Assembly (NCBI RefSeq): GCF_003208435.1
Contig: NZ_QKMF01000005.1
Location: forward strand, 124,001 to 188,000
Origin: Pelagimonas varians
GTDB lineage: Bacteria; Pseudomonadota; Alphaproteobacteria; Rhodobacterales; Rhodobacteraceae
Direction: 5' to 3'
Length of the DNA stretch: 64,000 nucleotides
Shown here in pieces: positions 52,519 through 62,074 of this stretch (its first letter is position 1; each line of letters begins with the position of its first letter). Both the position numbers and the translations under genes were made by a program. The notes below the pieces were generated by a model, which did not search any database, had not been told where the DNA came from, and worked only from the letters and a program-made list of their open reading frames with translations.

Positions 52519-53856
52519 ATGAAGAAATTCGTGATGGCCGCGCTGGGCGGCACTATTGCCTCAGTATTGGCGACCACGCAATTCGTAGGCCCGGTTCTTG
52601 CCCAAGAGGCAAACCGCCCCGCCAGCGTTTATGAACAGCTGGACTTATTCGGTGATATTTTCGAACGTATTCGTGCGCAATATGTGTCCGAAGTTGACGA
52701 AGCAGACCTGATCGAAGCCGCGATCAATGGCATGCTGACTTCGCTGGATCCGCATTCCAGCTATCTGCCCCCCCAAGACGCCGAAGATATGCGTGTGCAA
52801 ACGCGCGGTGAATTTGGCGGTCTTGGCATCGAAGTCACGCAAGAAGACGGTTTTGTCAAAGTTGTCTCGCCCATTGATGGCACGCCTGCGGACGCCGCAG
52901 GGATGGAATCGGGCGATTTCATCACCCATGTTGATGGCGAGTCCGTTTTGGGCCTGAAACTGGACGAAGCGGTTGATTTGATGCGCGGTCCGGTTGGATC
53001 CGAAATCGTGATTACCGTGGTCCGCGAAGGCGAAGAAGAGCCCTTTGACGTTTCGATCATCCGCGACACCATCAAACTGACGGCCGTACGGTCCCGTCTT
53101 GAAGGGCAAACCGTTGTCCTGCGGGTCACAACCTTTAACGACCAGACGTTTCCTAACCTTGCAGATGGCCTAGCCGAGCAGGTCGAAGCTGCTGGCGGCA
53201 TGGACAACGTGAACGGCTTTGTTCTGGACTTGCGCAACAATCCGGGTGGCTTGTTGACCCAAGCGATCCGCGTTTCGGATGCTTTCCTTGAAGAAGGTGA
53301 AATTGTCTCGACCCGTGGCCGCAATCCAGCTGACGGCGACCGGTTCAACGCGACGCCGGGCGATCTGGCAATGGGCAAACCGCTTGTTGTTTTGATCAAC
53401 GGCGGCTCTGCTTCGGCGTCGGAAATTGTGGCAGGCGCGTTGCAAGACCACCGTCGCGGAATTGTTGTGGGCACAAAGTCCTTTGGCAAGGGGTCGGTTC
53501 AAACAGTCATGCCATTGCGCGGCGAAGGCGCAATGCGCCTGACCACAGCGCGGTATTACACACCGTCGGGTCGTTCGATCCAAGCGCTGGGTGTTTCACC
53601 TGACCTGATCGTCGATCAACCCCGCCGCAGCCCGACCGATGAGGAAGAGGAAGAAACACCAAACCGTTTCTCCCGCTCCGAAGCGGATCTGCGCGGCAGC
53701 CTCGACAACGACTCTTTGTCCGAAGATGAAATTCGCCAGATCGAAGAAGATCGCGAAAAGGTCGAAGCCGCTGCAAAGCTGCGCGAAGAAGACTACCAGC
53801 TGGCTTATGCCATCGACATTCTGCGTGGATTGTCAGTGCTGGGCGCGAAAGACTAA
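52519..53856 (+). CDS. ctpA: C-terminal processing protease CtpA (S41 family)
   Basis: CtpA is a periplasmic serine protease. The 445-residue protein has a signal peptide (about 1-28, ending VLAQE), a PDZ domain (about 85-165, GEFGGLGIEVTQEDGFVKVV) and an S41 catalytic domain with LRNNPGGLLTQAI, the Ser in NGGSASASEIVAGAL and the Lys in GTKSFGKGSVQ. The acidic tail is long. A TTG at 52513, directly after the envC stop, is an alternative start. A strong terminator follows. Confidence 0.95.
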   Translation: MKKFVMAALGGTIASVLATTQFVGPVLAQEANRPASVYEQLDLFGDIFERIRAQYVSEVDEADLIEAAINGMLTSLDPHSSYLPPQDAEDMRVQTRGEFGGLGIEVTQEDGFVKVVSPIDGTPADAAGMESGDFITHVDGESVLGLKLDEAVDLMRGPVGSEIVITVVREGEEEPFDVSIIRDTIKLTAVRSRLEGQTVVLRVTTFNDQTFPNLADGLAEQVEAAGGMDNVNGFVLDLRNNPGGLLTQAIRVSDAFLEEGEIVSTRGRNPADGDRFNATPGDLAMGKPLVVLINGGSASASEIVAGALQDHRRGIVVGTKSFGKGSVQTVMPLRGEGAMRLTTARYYTPSGRSIQALGVSPDLIVDQPRRSPTDEEEEETPNRFSRSEADLRGSLDNDSLSEDEIRQIEEDREKVEAAAKLREEDYQLAYAIDILRGLSVLGAKD

Positions 53857-53873
53857 AAGACACGTATCAAAAG

Positions 53874-53909
53874 AAAAAGGGCGGGGGATTACCCCGCCCT
53901 TTTTCTTTC
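53874..53909 (+). terminator. Terminator after ctpA
   Basis: A 13-base perfect stem (53874-53886 with 53892-53904) around a GATTA loop, with five A at the start and five T at the end followed by CTTTC. It can act in both directions. Confidence 0.92.
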
Positions 53910-53987
53910 TGGTAACGGTTTTTGTGTCATATCTGGCTTGCGCGGCTGGAACGGTATAGCTCTGGGGCAGCTAAATATGAGGTCCCT

Positions 53988-54470
53988 ATGACACCTGAAG
54001 AGATTGCCAAACTTCCCTATCGTCAAAACGTAGGCGTTATGCTGATCAATGCGGATGGCCACGCTTGGGTGGGCCAACGTCTTGATAGCGAGGTGCCTGC
54101 GTGGCAGATGCCCCAAGGCGGCATCGACAAAGGCGAAGATGCCCAAGCCGCCGCCCTGCGCGAACTCGAAGAAGAGACGGGCGTATCACCGGATCTGGTA
54201 ACGGTCGAGGCGCAGACGGATGGCTGGATCGCCTATGATTTGCCGCATGACATCGTGCCGAAGATCTGGAAAGGCCGCTATAAAGGGCAAGAGCAAAAGT
54301 GGTTTTTGCTGCGCTTTCACGGCTCTGACGATCACATCAACATAGATTTGCCGCATCCCGAGTTTTCCAAATGGCGATGGTTGGACGCGGATGAGGTTGT
54401 TGCACAGATCGTTCCATTCAAACGCGGCGTTTATGAACAGGTGATCGCAGCTTTTCGGGGGCATCTTTAG
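53988..54470 (+). CDS. rppH: RNA pyrophosphohydrolase
   Basis: RppH removes pyrophosphate from the 5' end of mRNA and starts decay by RNase E. The 160-residue Nudix protein has [16 protein letters not shown], the Nudix box [20 protein letters not shown] (GX5EX7REUXEEXGU, residues about 42-64), and WFLLRFHG and [14 protein letters not shown], as in alphaproteobacterial RppH. The start at 53988 is the conserved [11 protein letters not shown]. Its stop is shared by one base with the next gene. Confidence 0.95.
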   Translation: MTPEEIAKLPYRQNVGVMLINADGHAWVGQRLDSEVPAWQMPQGGIDKGEDAQAAALRELEEETGVSPDLVTVEAQTDGWIAYDLPHDIVPKIWKGRYKGQEQKWFLLRFHGSDDHINIDLPHPEFSKWRWLDADEVVAQIVPFKRGVYEQVIAAFRGHL

Positions 54471-54952
54471 TGCGTGTTTTGCTGCTGGCCCTGACGCTTT
54501 TGGCGTCGTCCCCCGCGATGGCACTTAGCTGCCTTAAACCCAGCGCTGTGCGCAGTTACCTTGAGGCGAATGCCTCGGAGGATCGTTGGGGCGCGGTCGT
54601 GGGCCGGTTGCATTTTGATGAAAGCCGCCTGCCAGATGTTGTTGGTCAGGATGGCCGCAAGGACGTGGAACTGCGCGGGCAGTTGGTCGGGGAATCGCTT
54701 GGGCCAAACGGATTTGAGGATCCGTTTCAAGGCGGGATCACACTACGCGTGGTTTGCACCGGATCATGGTGTGGTCAGGCCAGATCGGGTGGATTCTACC
54801 TTGTTTTCGTCAAACGCGAAGGGGTGCGGCACTACGCCATCGCCGATCCATGTGAATCCTGGTTGTTTGAAAACCCCCGCCCCAGAACGTTAGAACGTTT
54901 GGAACGCTGCTATCGCGGCGGGTATTGTGATCCCGACGAAGATGAGGATTGA
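54470..54952 (+). CDS. Secreted Cys-containing protein of unknown function
   Basis: I do not recognise the family. The 160-residue protein starts at GTG inside the rppH stop codon and has a clear signal peptide (1-19, ending AMA). The mature protein has six Cys (LSCLKP, VVCTGSWCGQA, ADPCESW, ERCYRGGYC), so two or three disulfides are likely, and a very acidic end (DPDEDED). The spacing suggests an operon with rppH. Such proteins are known to me only as hypothetical Rhodobacterales proteins. Confidence 0.7.
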   Translation: MRVLLLALTLLASSPAMALSCLKPSAVRSYLEANASEDRWGAVVGRLHFDESRLPDVVGQDGRKDVELRGQLVGESLGPNGFEDPFQGGITLRVVCTGSWCGQARSGGFYLVFVKREGVRHYAIADPCESWLFENPRPRTLERLERCYRGGYCDPDEDED

Positions 54953-55023
54953 TCCGGTTTCCAAGAGCCGGCCCTCCCTGCACAAGGGGCTCCGATTGCG
55001 GGTGCATGCAATTCTATGGTCCG

Positions 55024-55722
55024 CTAGGGGTGTTTCCCCGTATCGATCTTGTATGCGGCCAGCGCATCGCGCAGCATTGAAACCCGACGCGGACGAAAAA
55101 ACTGGTTGGATACGGCCAATTCAGCCATCCGGTCTAAACGGAATGTCCGAAACGCATCGCGCAGCAAGCATTTTGCGATCAAGCAATGGCTACGATCGAA
55201 AAAGACGACGGACAGGGGCTGCACTTCGCGCCGTGTCGGGGCCCCGTGTTGATCGACATAGTCAAAACTGACATGCCGTTCTTCCCAGCAGGCTTTGCGC
55301 AGCGCGCTGGCATCAATGCCGGGCTCGGGGATTTGAACAAAGCGGTGCGCGCTCAGAACAGCGTGTTTCAATCGGTTGGCTTGACTGTCCGGCAATCTGG
55401 CTTGCAATCGTGCCAACGCACGCGAAGCCGCTTTGGCCAAGGCCGGATCACCCACTGCTTCCACTTCGCGAAGCCCCAACACCAGCGCTTCTAACTCTTC
55501 GTCATCAAAACTGAGAGGCGGCAAATGTGCGTCTTCGATCAAGGTGTAGCCAAAGCCCGCAGCCCCATCGATGACAGCACCAAGGCCGCGCAAGGAATCG
55601 ATGTCGCGGTACAAGGTGCGTTCCGAGACATCGGTTTCTTGCGCCAGTTGCGCAGCCGTGACCGGCGACGGCAGACGCCGCAGGCTATCCATCAGTTGAA
55701 AAAGGCGTTCGGTCCGAGACAT
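55024..55722 (-). CDS. YafY-type transcriptional regulator (HTH-WYL)
   Basis: The 232-residue protein has an N-terminal helix-turn-helix (RTERLFQLMDSLRRL, AAQLAQETDVSERTLYRDID) and a WYL domain (residues about 140-200, CWEERHVSFDYVDQHGAPTR, VEPLSVVFFDRSHCLIAKCLL in altered form). WYL regulators bind small molecules or nucleic acids. In place of the WYL triad the present sequence has HCLIAKC. Direct repeats of ATGACAG (55744-55760) lie just upstream and are likely its operator. Nearby genes do not reveal its target. Confidence 0.88.
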   Translation of the reverse strand: MSRTERLFQLMDSLRRLPSPVTAAQLAQETDVSERTLYRDIDSLRGLGAVIDGAAGFGYTLIEDAHLPPLSFDDEELEALVLGLREVEAVGDPALAKAASRALARLQARLPDSQANRLKHAVLSAHRFVQIPEPGIDASALRKACWEERHVSFDYVDQHGAPTRREVQPLSVVFFDRSHCLIAKCLLRDAFRTFRLDRMAELAVSNQFFRPRRVSMLRDALAAYKIDTGKHP

Positions 55723-55743
55723 AGTGACTGATACTGCCAGATC

Positions 55744-55760
55744 ATGACAGTTTATGACAG
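55744..55760 (-). promoter_or_regulatory. ATGACAG direct repeats upstream of the WYL regulator
   Basis: Two ATGACAG copies are separated by TTT, with a 10-base period, at 22-38 bases from the start codon. On the minus strand they read CTGTCAT-AAA-CTGTCAT, which resembles a Pho box, but the period is 10 instead of 11. Autoregulation by the WYL protein is the simplest reading. Confidence 0.45.
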
Positions 55761-55803
55761 GGGCAGCGATCCAGTGGAAAAAACTGCCTCCCAGCCTTGT
55801 GCC

Positions 55804-58095
55804 TTACGACTTGCGCTGGCGGGTGACCTTGCGTTTGGTCTTGGCGCTTTTGGCTTTGGCCTTGGTGGCCTTGCGTCGAGGGTTCGGCCCTGATTTGCGT
55901 TTTCCGCGCCCGAACCCATTGCGCTGACGCCCACCACGCGAAACTTCCATTTCGTCGTCTTCAAGCTCGATCAGTTCAAAGGCGATGCCGCCGGTGATCG
56001 GTGCCGCTTCGACCAAGCGGACGCGAGCCTTTAGCCCCAAAGAGATGATCCGCCCGGAATCAGCCCCCCGCAAGGTGCCGGCGTCATGGTCAAAGTTGAA
56101 ATACTCATTGCCAAGGGTCGAAATGGGGACAAGCCCATCCGCGCGGGTTTCATCTAGCCTCACAAAGACACCGAATTTTGCAATTCCGCTGATTTTCCCG
56201 GTGAATTCAGCGCCAATGCGGTCACTTAGGAAGGCTGCAAGGTAACGGTCCGTTGTGTCGCGTTCAGCCATCATCGACCGGCGTTCGGTATCGCTGATGT
56301 GCTTGGAGGTGTCTTCCAAGGTCTCAAGATCTATCGGGGACAATCCATCGTCACCCCAGCCATGGGCCGATACCAGCCCGCGATGCACAATCAAGTCTGA
56401 ATAGCGCCGAATGGGCGAGGTGAAATGAGCGTAGTTTGTCAAGGCGAGGCCAAAGTGCCCAAAGTTCTTGGGCGAATAATAGGCCTGCGTCATCGACCGT
56501 AGGGTCGACAGGTTGATCAGTTCTGCGTCATCGGTGCCTGCCGCATCATGCAACAGCTTGTTCAGATGTCGGGTTTGAAGAACTTGCCCTTTGGCCAGCA
56601 TCAAACCGGCGCTGGATGCGGTTTCACGCAGGCTTTCAAGCTTGTCTACCGGTGGCTCTTCGTGAACCCGGAACAGCTGCGGGGTTTGTTTGGCAATCAG
56701 GGTTTCGGCGGCAGCGACGTTGGCCAGCACCATGCATTCTTCGATCAGGCGATGGGCATCCAAGCGTTCGGTGAAATTCACAGAAGAGACTTTGCCATTG
56801 TCATCCAGAACGATCTTGCGTTCGGGTAGGTCCAAATCCAGCGGCTGGCGACGCTCGCGGGCGGACCGTAATGCTGCATAGGCCGCATAAAGCGGGCGGA
56901 TCACGTTGTGGATCAGCGGTTCGGTGCGGTCTGACGGCTCGCCATCCATAGCGGCCTGAACTTCGCGGTAGTTCAAGGATGCTGAGGACCGCATAAGGCC
57001 GCGCACAAACTGGTGACTGCGTTTGTTTCCTTGGGCGTCCAGAACTATCCGTACAGCGACACAGGCGCGCGGTACGTTTTCGTGGAGGCTGCATAGATCA
57101 CCGGACAAGCGGTCTGGCAGCATTGGAACCACCCGGTCAGGAAAATAGCTGGAGTTGCCGCGCTTGCGCGCCTCGCGGTCCAGTTTGGACCCCGACCGGA
57201 CGTAATGTGCGACATCTGCAATCGCCACCCAAAGAATGTGGCCGCCGGGGTTTTTAGGATCGTCATCTGCCTCGGCATAGACAGCATCATCGCGGTCGCG
57301 CGCATCTACAGGGTCGATTGTGACCAGGTGCATGTCGCGCAAATCCGTGCGGCCGGACAAGTCTGCGGGCTCAATAGCGTCAGCTTCGGCCAGCACGTCA
57401 GCGGGGAAATCATCAGGGATGCCATGCTGATGGATCGCGATCAGTGAAACTGCACGCGGTTCGGTCGGATCGCCCAACCGCATCACAATGCGTGCGCGGG
57501 GCAATCCGAAACGCCCTTTGGGTCCGGCTTGTTCCGCCTCTACCAACTCGCCATCTTTGGCTCCGTCCGTTGCATCGGCGGCCACAATCCATTCTTTGTC
57601 GCTGCCTTTGTCGATGGGCATAATGCGCCCGCCTTCGGTGCCCTTGCGAAAGATGCCAACGACCTTGCGCTGTGTCGCGCCAATCTGGCGGATCAGGCGG
57701 GCTTCGTAGTTATGGTCTTCGCCGTGGACAACAGTCAGACGCGCCAAAATGCGGTCGCCTTCGCCAAGCGCGGGGTCCGAGGTGCGCGTCACAACCAGAA
57801 TGATCGGCTGAGCCCCTTCGCCGTGCCATTCCAAGGGGCGTGCATATAGATCGCCATCGCTGTTGGGCGCACGGACCTGCAACACGCTTACCGGTGGTAA
57901 TTGGTCGGGGTCGCGGTAGGTTTTGCTGCGCTTTTGCAAATGCCCTTCGGCCTCAAGCTCTTTGAGCATGCGTTTAAGATCAATACGGGCTGCGCCCTTG
58001 ATCCCAAAAGCTTTGGCGATGTCGCGCTTTGAGGTGAGTGTCGGGTTTGCGGTGATCCATTCAAGGATCGCGGGTTTATCAGGCAGTTTGCTCAT
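55804..58095 (-). CDS. rnr: Ribonuclease R
   Basis: RNase R degrades structured RNA from the 3' end. The 763-residue protein has an N-terminal winged helix (ITANPTLTSKRDIAKAFGI), cold-shock domains, the RNB catalytic domain with DARDRDDAVY (metal-binding Asp cluster near residue 265), RFVRGLMRSSASLNY-type segments, NYAHFTSPIRRYSDLIVHRG, and a C-terminal S1 domain (ISGIAKFGVFVRLDETRADG). The last 45 residues are rich in Lys/Arg, typical of RNase R. The open frame begins at 58095 with MSKLPDKPAILEW. Confidence 0.95.
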   Translation of the reverse strand: MSKLPDKPAILEWITANPTLTSKRDIAKAFGIKGAARIDLKRMLKELEAEGHLQKRSKTYRDPDQLPPVSVLQVRAPNSDGDLYARPLEWHGEGAQPIILVVTRTSDPALGEGDRILARLTVVHGEDHNYEARLIRQIGATQRKVVGIFRKGTEGGRIMPIDKGSDKEWIVAADATDGAKDGELVEAEQAGPKGRFGLPRARIVMRLGDPTEPRAVSLIAIHQHGIPDDFPADVLAEADAIEPADLSGRTDLRDMHLVTIDPVDARDRDDAVYAEADDDPKNPGGHILWVAIADVAHYVRSGSKLDREARKRGNSSYFPDRVVPMLPDRLSGDLCSLHENVPRACVAVRIVLDAQGNKRSHQFVRGLMRSSASLNYREVQAAMDGEPSDRTEPLIHNVIRPLYAAYAALRSARERRQPLDLDLPERKIVLDDNGKVSSVNFTERLDAHRLIEECMVLANVAAAETLIAKQTPQLFRVHEEPPVDKLESLRETASSAGLMLAKGQVLQTRHLNKLLHDAAGTDDAELINLSTLRSMTQAYYSPKNFGHFGLALTNYAHFTSPIRRYSDLIVHRGLVSAHGWGDDGLSPIDLETLEDTSKHISDTERRSMMAERDTTDRYLAAFLSDRIGAEFTGKISGIAKFGVFVRLDETRADGLVPISTLGNEYFNFDHDAGTLRGADSGRIISLGLKARVRLVEAAPITGGIAFELIELEDDEMEVSRGGRQRNGFGRGKRKSGPNPRRKATKAKAKSAKTKRKVTRQRKS

Positions 58096-58152
58096 GATCT
58101 TCCCGTAGCACGGGTTGCAAACTGCGTCATGGTCTATTCGCCAAAGACGCGC

Positions 58153-58731
58153 TTAAATCCGCTCAAGGTCAGTGACGGTGTCAACATCAGCCAATTGGTC
58201 GACCAGCGCCACTGATGCGCCGGACAGGGACGCAATGCTGTCAGTCAGGGTGTGCTCGCTGGACCAGCGCACCCCGTCGAACAACCCGTGCGGGACATGC
58301 CCGCCATTGTGCAGCCCCACCAGCCAATAACCGCCGTCAAACGCCGGGCCAAAAACCGCATCGTGATTGCCAAGTGCTTGAAAAGCCCGCCAGACGGTGG
58401 CGCTTGTGATGCCGGGAATATCGGCCCCGATCACGCAGACTGGTCCGGGCGGGGCATTGGCCATCATCCGCGCCATGCGATCCCCCAGATTGCCGAGCCC
58501 CTGCGGCCAGCGCGGCAAATGCGCAGGCCAAACGCGGCTGTTCTTGCCTTCGCGATCGGGGGAAACGGCCAGCACAACTTGCCAGCGCGGATCTTGGACG
58601 CGGCGCAACAAGGCGGCGGATTGATGGCGAAACCACCAAGCAGACGTTGTCAGACCGATATCACGCCCAAGACGGGTTTTGACGCGGCCCGCACGGGGCT
58701 CTTTGACCATGACAACCAAGGTGCGCATCAT
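58153..58731 (-). CDS. TIGR04282/DUF2064-family glycosyltransferase-like protein
   Basis: The 192-residue protein has a nucleotidyltransferase/glycosyltransferase A-type fold. MVKEPRAGRVKTRLGRDIG near the start is the family signature, CVIGADIPGITSATV carries the metal-binding Asp, and DAVFGPAFDGGYWLVGL is the other conserved block. The family is called arsenosugar biosynthesis-associated, but most members are of unknown role. It is the third gene of the dapE-GNAT-glycosyltransferase operon, with starts and stops overlapping. Confidence 0.85.
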   Translation of the reverse strand: MMRTLVVMVKEPRAGRVKTRLGRDIGLTTSAWWFRHQSAALLRRVQDPRWQVVLAVSPDREGKNSRVWPAHLPRWPQGLGNLGDRMARMMANAPPGPVCVIGADIPGITSATVWRAFQALGNHDAVFGPAFDGGYWLVGLHNGGHVPHGLFDGVRWSSEHTLTDSIASLSGASVALVDQLADVDTVTDLERI

Positions 58732-59153
58732 GGCAGGATCAGTTCCATATCCCGGTGTTCGATTCCGGCGTCCATTACGATGCCGCCATGGGCGACAAAC
58801 CCAAGAGATTCGTAAAACCCTAGGGCGGGTAGCTGCGCCTGCAAGATCATCCGTCGGGTGCCGTCTTTGGCTTTGGCCTGAGCGATTGCCTCAAGCATCA
58901 GAGCCTTGCCGAGCCCTGTTCCCCTTGCTTCTTTGGTCACGCACACGCGGCCGATTTTGGCATAGTCGTCGTTGAAGACAATTCGGGCAGTGCCCATCGG
59001 AGCACCCTTAATTTCGCCAAGCAGATGTAGCGCGGTGTCGTCATATTCATCGCGTTCCAATTCGATTGGAACGTTTTGTTCATCGACAAACACAGTGTAT
59101 CGCAGCGCCAGACATGTTTCGAAATCAGCCGCAGCGGCCACGCGCACAGTCAT
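58728..59153 (-). CDS. GNAT-family N-acetyltransferase
   Basis: The 141-residue protein has the GNAT fold: [20 protein letters not shown] at the N-terminus (as in ElaA-like enzymes), [20 protein letters not shown] with the acetyl-CoA-binding R-x-x-G-x-G loop, and [13 protein letters not shown] near the end. The substrate is not known. It overlaps dapE and the next gene by four bases each, so the three are one operon. Confidence 0.9.
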   Translation of the reverse strand: MTVRVAAAADFETCLALRYTVFVDEQNVPIELERDEYDDTALHLLGEIKGAPMGTARIVFNDDYAKIGRVCVTKEARGTGLGKALMLEAIAQAKAKDGTRRMILQAQLPALGFYESLGFVAHGGIVMDAGIEHRDMELILP

Positions 59154-60295
59154 GCGAAGTAGTCTTTCAAAATTCGGCCATAGATAGCCTTCAGTTGGTG
59201 AATTTGCGCGACCTCTACACGTTCGTCCACAGCATGCATGGTTTTGCCAACCAAGCCGAATTCGACCACAGGGCAGTGGTTCTTGACGAAACGCGCGTCT
59301 GATGTGCCGCCGGTTGTCGACAGGTCTGCCACCTTGCCTGTTTCAGCTTCTACCGCTTTACCAATCAAATCGGACAAAGCCCCCGGAGGTGTGAGAAAGC
59401 TTTCGCCCGAAATCTTGATGGTGACCTGTGTTTTGGTGCCAATTTCGGCGTCGACCTTGGCAGCCTCTTCGCGCAGCCAGTTGCTCAGCGCGGCTCCGGT
59501 GTGCGTGTCGTTGAAACGGATGTTAACGCAAGCCGTGGTTTTAGCCGGAATGACGTTGGTCGCCGGGTTGCCTGTGTCGATTGTAACCACAGCCAAGGTG
59601 GAGGCATCGAAATGCTCGGTCCCTTGATCCAGCTCGTGGCTAGCAAGGCGATCCATCAGACGGGCCATGGCGGGTAGCGGGTTCAAAGCGCGGTTTGGAT
59701 AGGCTGAATGGCCTTGCTTGCCCTCGATCTCGAACCATGCCGACAGCGACCCACGGCGGCCGATTTTCATCATCTGGCCCATGAAATCAGGCGAAGTTGG
59801 TTCGCCCACCAAGCAAACTGACATCGCCTCCTGTTCGGCATCCATCCAGTCCAAAAGCGCGACGGTCCCATCGGTGGCATCGCCTTCTTCGTCGCCTGTG
59901 ATGGTCAGAATTACGGCACCGTCCGGGGGTGTTTCGCGCACAAAATCGATGGCCGCAGCAGCAAAGGCCGCAACGCCGGATTTCATGTCGGTGGTGCCGC
60001 GCCCATACATAAAGCCGTCTTTGATTTCGGCCCCAAAGGGATCAAACTGCCAATCTTCCCGGTTGCCGATCGGGACGACATCAGTGTGGCCGTTAAAACC
60101 AAAGCTGCGCGTATGCCCCTTGTCGCCCCAACGCGCATAAAGGTTGCTGGTGTCACCGCGGTCAACGCGGGTACATGCAAAACCCGATGTTTCAAGCAAG
60201 TCTTGCAGCAAAACCAGCGCACCACCTTCGATTGGGGTCACTGACGGGCATTGGACAAGCTGAGCGGTCAGTGTTGCGGGGTCAATGCTGGTCAT
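59150..60295 (-). CDS. dapE: Succinyl-diaminopimelate desuccinylase
   Basis: DapE removes succinate from N-succinyl-diaminopimelate in lysine and cell-wall synthesis. The 381-residue M20 enzyme has the metal-binding motifs [13 protein letters not shown] and [19 protein letters not shown], the catalytic Glu-Glu in [42 protein letters not shown], and a C-terminal [13 protein letters not shown] is placed eight bases before the start. dapD, of the same pathway, is about 1.8 kb to the right on the same strand. Confidence 0.96.
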   Translation of the reverse strand: MTSIDPATLTAQLVQCPSVTPIEGGALVLLQDLLETSGFACTRVDRGDTSNLYARWGDKGHTRSFGFNGHTDVVPIGNREDWQFDPFGAEIKDGFMYGRGTTDMKSGVAAFAAAAIDFVRETPPDGAVILTITGDEEGDATDGTVALLDWMDAEQEAMSVCLVGEPTSPDFMGQMMKIGRRGSLSAWFEIEGKQGHSAYPNRALNPLPAMARLMDRLASHELDQGTEHFDASTLAVVTIDTGNPATNVIPAKTTACVNIRFNDTHTGAALSNWLREEAAKVDAEIGTKTQVTIKISGESFLTPPGALSDLIGKAVEAETGKVADLSTTGGTSDARFVKNHCPVVEFGLVGKTMHAVDERVEVAQIHQLKAIYGRILKDYFA

Positions 60296-60502
60296 GGCGG
60301 TCTCCTGTCGGTTGTTACCGGATGGCTAGCGCAGTCAGGCGGCAGGCGCAAATGTGGCGAAAATACATCGTCCATACTGGTTGGCCTGGCCGAGAGGGCG
60401 CTTTCCAAAGCTGGACCCGTCTACCGGATCAAGCTAGGGTTAAGGCAGGCGCTGCATTCTGCACAAGACACGAAGCGGTACCTCTGAGCAGGAGCAATAG
60501 AC

Positions 60503-61576
60503 ATGAGTTGGATCGCGTTGTCCGGTCAGGGTAAATCCTGGGTGTGCCCCCGAACGTTCGATGGCAGTGTAAAACTGCACGCGTCTTTGGTATCGCGTGG
60601 ATCCATCGTGATTGAAACCCGCAGTGGTCCGGATGACCGGCCACACAGTTTGCTGTCATATGCGCGCAGCGAACCATGGGTTGGTGGAATTTCCATTCAG
60701 GTCCTTTCCGGCGGAGCAATAGGCGTGAACGTCACGCAGGGTGCCAAGGTGTTTGAAGCCGCCGCCAAGTACAATCCGCTGGCACAGGATGAAGCAGTAC
60801 GGGTGACCTTTAGTTGGGACTGCGCAAGAGGCTTTGGCCAGATCGCGGTAGAGCGACCAACGGGCCAAACCGTTGAGGTTACAACCACAACGGCGCCGCC
60901 GCCGATGCTGCTTGAGGACCTTCGCAATCTGGTACAGAGGCGACATTTGGTTTCGATCGATCCGGACGTGGCCTTCTTTGCTGTTTCGGATGCGATAGAG
61001 CCTGTCGGTCCGATGCCGTCGCTATTGGCGCAGGTGCCCGTGCTGACCCCGACGGGGTATAGACCGGTGGCAGATTTACAATGCGGCGATACAGTGAAAA
61101 CCCGCACAAGTGGTGTGGTTCCGGTGCTGCACCGTGTGTCGCGGGTGGTTCCTGCGCTTGGTTCGTTTCAACCCGTGCGCCTGCGGGCTCCTTACTTTGG
61201 CTTGAAGCGCGATGTACTGGTGGCCCCGCATCAACGATTGGTGATCGGTGGGTCTGATGTCGAATACATTTTTGGACGTGATGCTGTTTTGGTACCTGCG
61301 ATGAGCTTGGTAAACGGGTTTGCCGCCGCTTTCGAAGACGGCCTGCAAATGGTCGAATACCATCAGCTTTTGCTCCCGGGCAACGAACCCGTGATCGCTG
61401 CGGGCACCGAATTAGAGAGCCTTTACGTTGGGCAATTGCGCAGGCGTGCGGGCCCGTTAAGGCAATCCTTGCTGTCGCAGGTGCCGCGCAACCTTGTGCC
61501 CGAACACACGAGCACCGGATTAAAGGTGCTTGGCGCTTTTGAAGCGATGACGTTGGCCGATGCCCGCGCGGCTTAG
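60503..61576 (+). CDS. Hint-domain protein
   Basis: The 357-residue protein has an N-terminal beta-rich part (residues 1-165; LHASLVSRGSIVIETRSGP, AVRVTFSWDCARGFGQIAVE) and a Hedgehog/intein (Hint_2) domain at about 175-340: VPVLTPTGYRPVADLQCGDTV, LVAPHQRLVI and YHQLLLPGNEPVIAAG. The domain usually begins with a Cys or Ser nucleophile; here PVLTP has no clear Cys at the splice position, so self-cleavage is uncertain. Roseobacters often carry several such proteins of unknown role. It stands alone between dapE and dapD. Its stop shares TTAG with the stop of the next gene. Confidence 0.88.
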   Translation: MSWIALSGQGKSWVCPRTFDGSVKLHASLVSRGSIVIETRSGPDDRPHSLLSYARSEPWVGGISIQVLSGGAIGVNVTQGAKVFEAAAKYNPLAQDEAVRVTFSWDCARGFGQIAVERPTGQTVEVTTTTAPPPMLLEDLRNLVQRRHLVSIDPDVAFFAVSDAIEPVGPMPSLLAQVPVLTPTGYRPVADLQCGDTVKTRTSGVVPVLHRVSRVVPALGSFQPVRLRAPYFGLKRDVLVAPHQRLVIGGSDVEYIFGRDAVLVPAMSLVNGFAAAFEDGLQMVEYHQLLLPGNEPVIAAGTELESLYVGQLRRRAGPLRQSLLSQVPRNLVPEHTSTGLKVLGAFEAMTLADARAA

Positions 61577-61923
61577 GCCTTGTCGAAAAACGGGGTGACC
61601 TGTGCGACGATGACCGAGTTTTCGCGCAAAGCCCGATCCATCAGTTCAATTTCGTCGTCCGCGATGTCGTGGCCCTGTTCGCGGCGTTCTTCAATTGTGC
61701 CATAGCCTGTCACGTCCAAAGGGGCTGTGTCAGCCTGCTTCAAGATCGCAACGGTTTCGCGCACGGCCTCGGCTTCGTCTACGCCAGAGGCATAGCACAT
61801 CAAGGCGGCTCCGGTGCTGCCCTTGGGCAGGCCATCACCATCTTTGCGTCCAATCTCAACCAATAGGGTATAGACCTTTTGGTTCTTGGGTTTTTTCTTT
61901 TTGGGGGCGCTGTCATTGGTCAT
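61573..61923 (-). CDS. Conserved small protein of unknown function
   Basis: I do not recognise a named family. The 116-residue protein has a very basic start (APKKKKPKNQK) and then an alpha/beta pattern (VYTLLVEIGRKDGDGLP, GAALMCYASGVDEAEAVRE, VIVAQVTPFFD). The spacing of strands and helices is like a small ferredoxin-like fold. The start at 61923 (MTNDSAP) is chosen because the longer frame to 62124 crosses a terminator and enters dapD. It lies between dapD and the Hint gene. Confidence 0.65.
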   Translation of the reverse strand: MTNDSAPKKKKPKNQKVYTLLVEIGRKDGDGLPKGSTGAALMCYASGVDEAEAVRETVAILKQADTAPLDVTGYGTIEERREQGHDIADDEIELMDRALRENSVIVAQVTPFFDKA

Positions 61924-62009
61924 AAACCGGCCATAAGCCGCAGCGGGCGCGGGATCAAGGGGATCGTTGCGCGTAGGCTTGGAAATGACGGTCGACCTGT
62001 CCAAAATGA

Positions 62010-62040
62010 AACAAGGGCACCGGTGACCGATGCCCTTGTT
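62010..62040 (-). terminator. Terminator after dapD
   Basis: Ten-base perfect arms (AACAAGGGCA/TGCCCTTGTT) with an 11-base loop; on the minus strand a T-rich tail follows (TTTCATTTT). It starts 34 bases after the dapD stop. Confidence 0.88.
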
Positions 62041-62074
62041 CCCAAACTGTAGGGCTTTTGCGAAAGCCTGCGGG

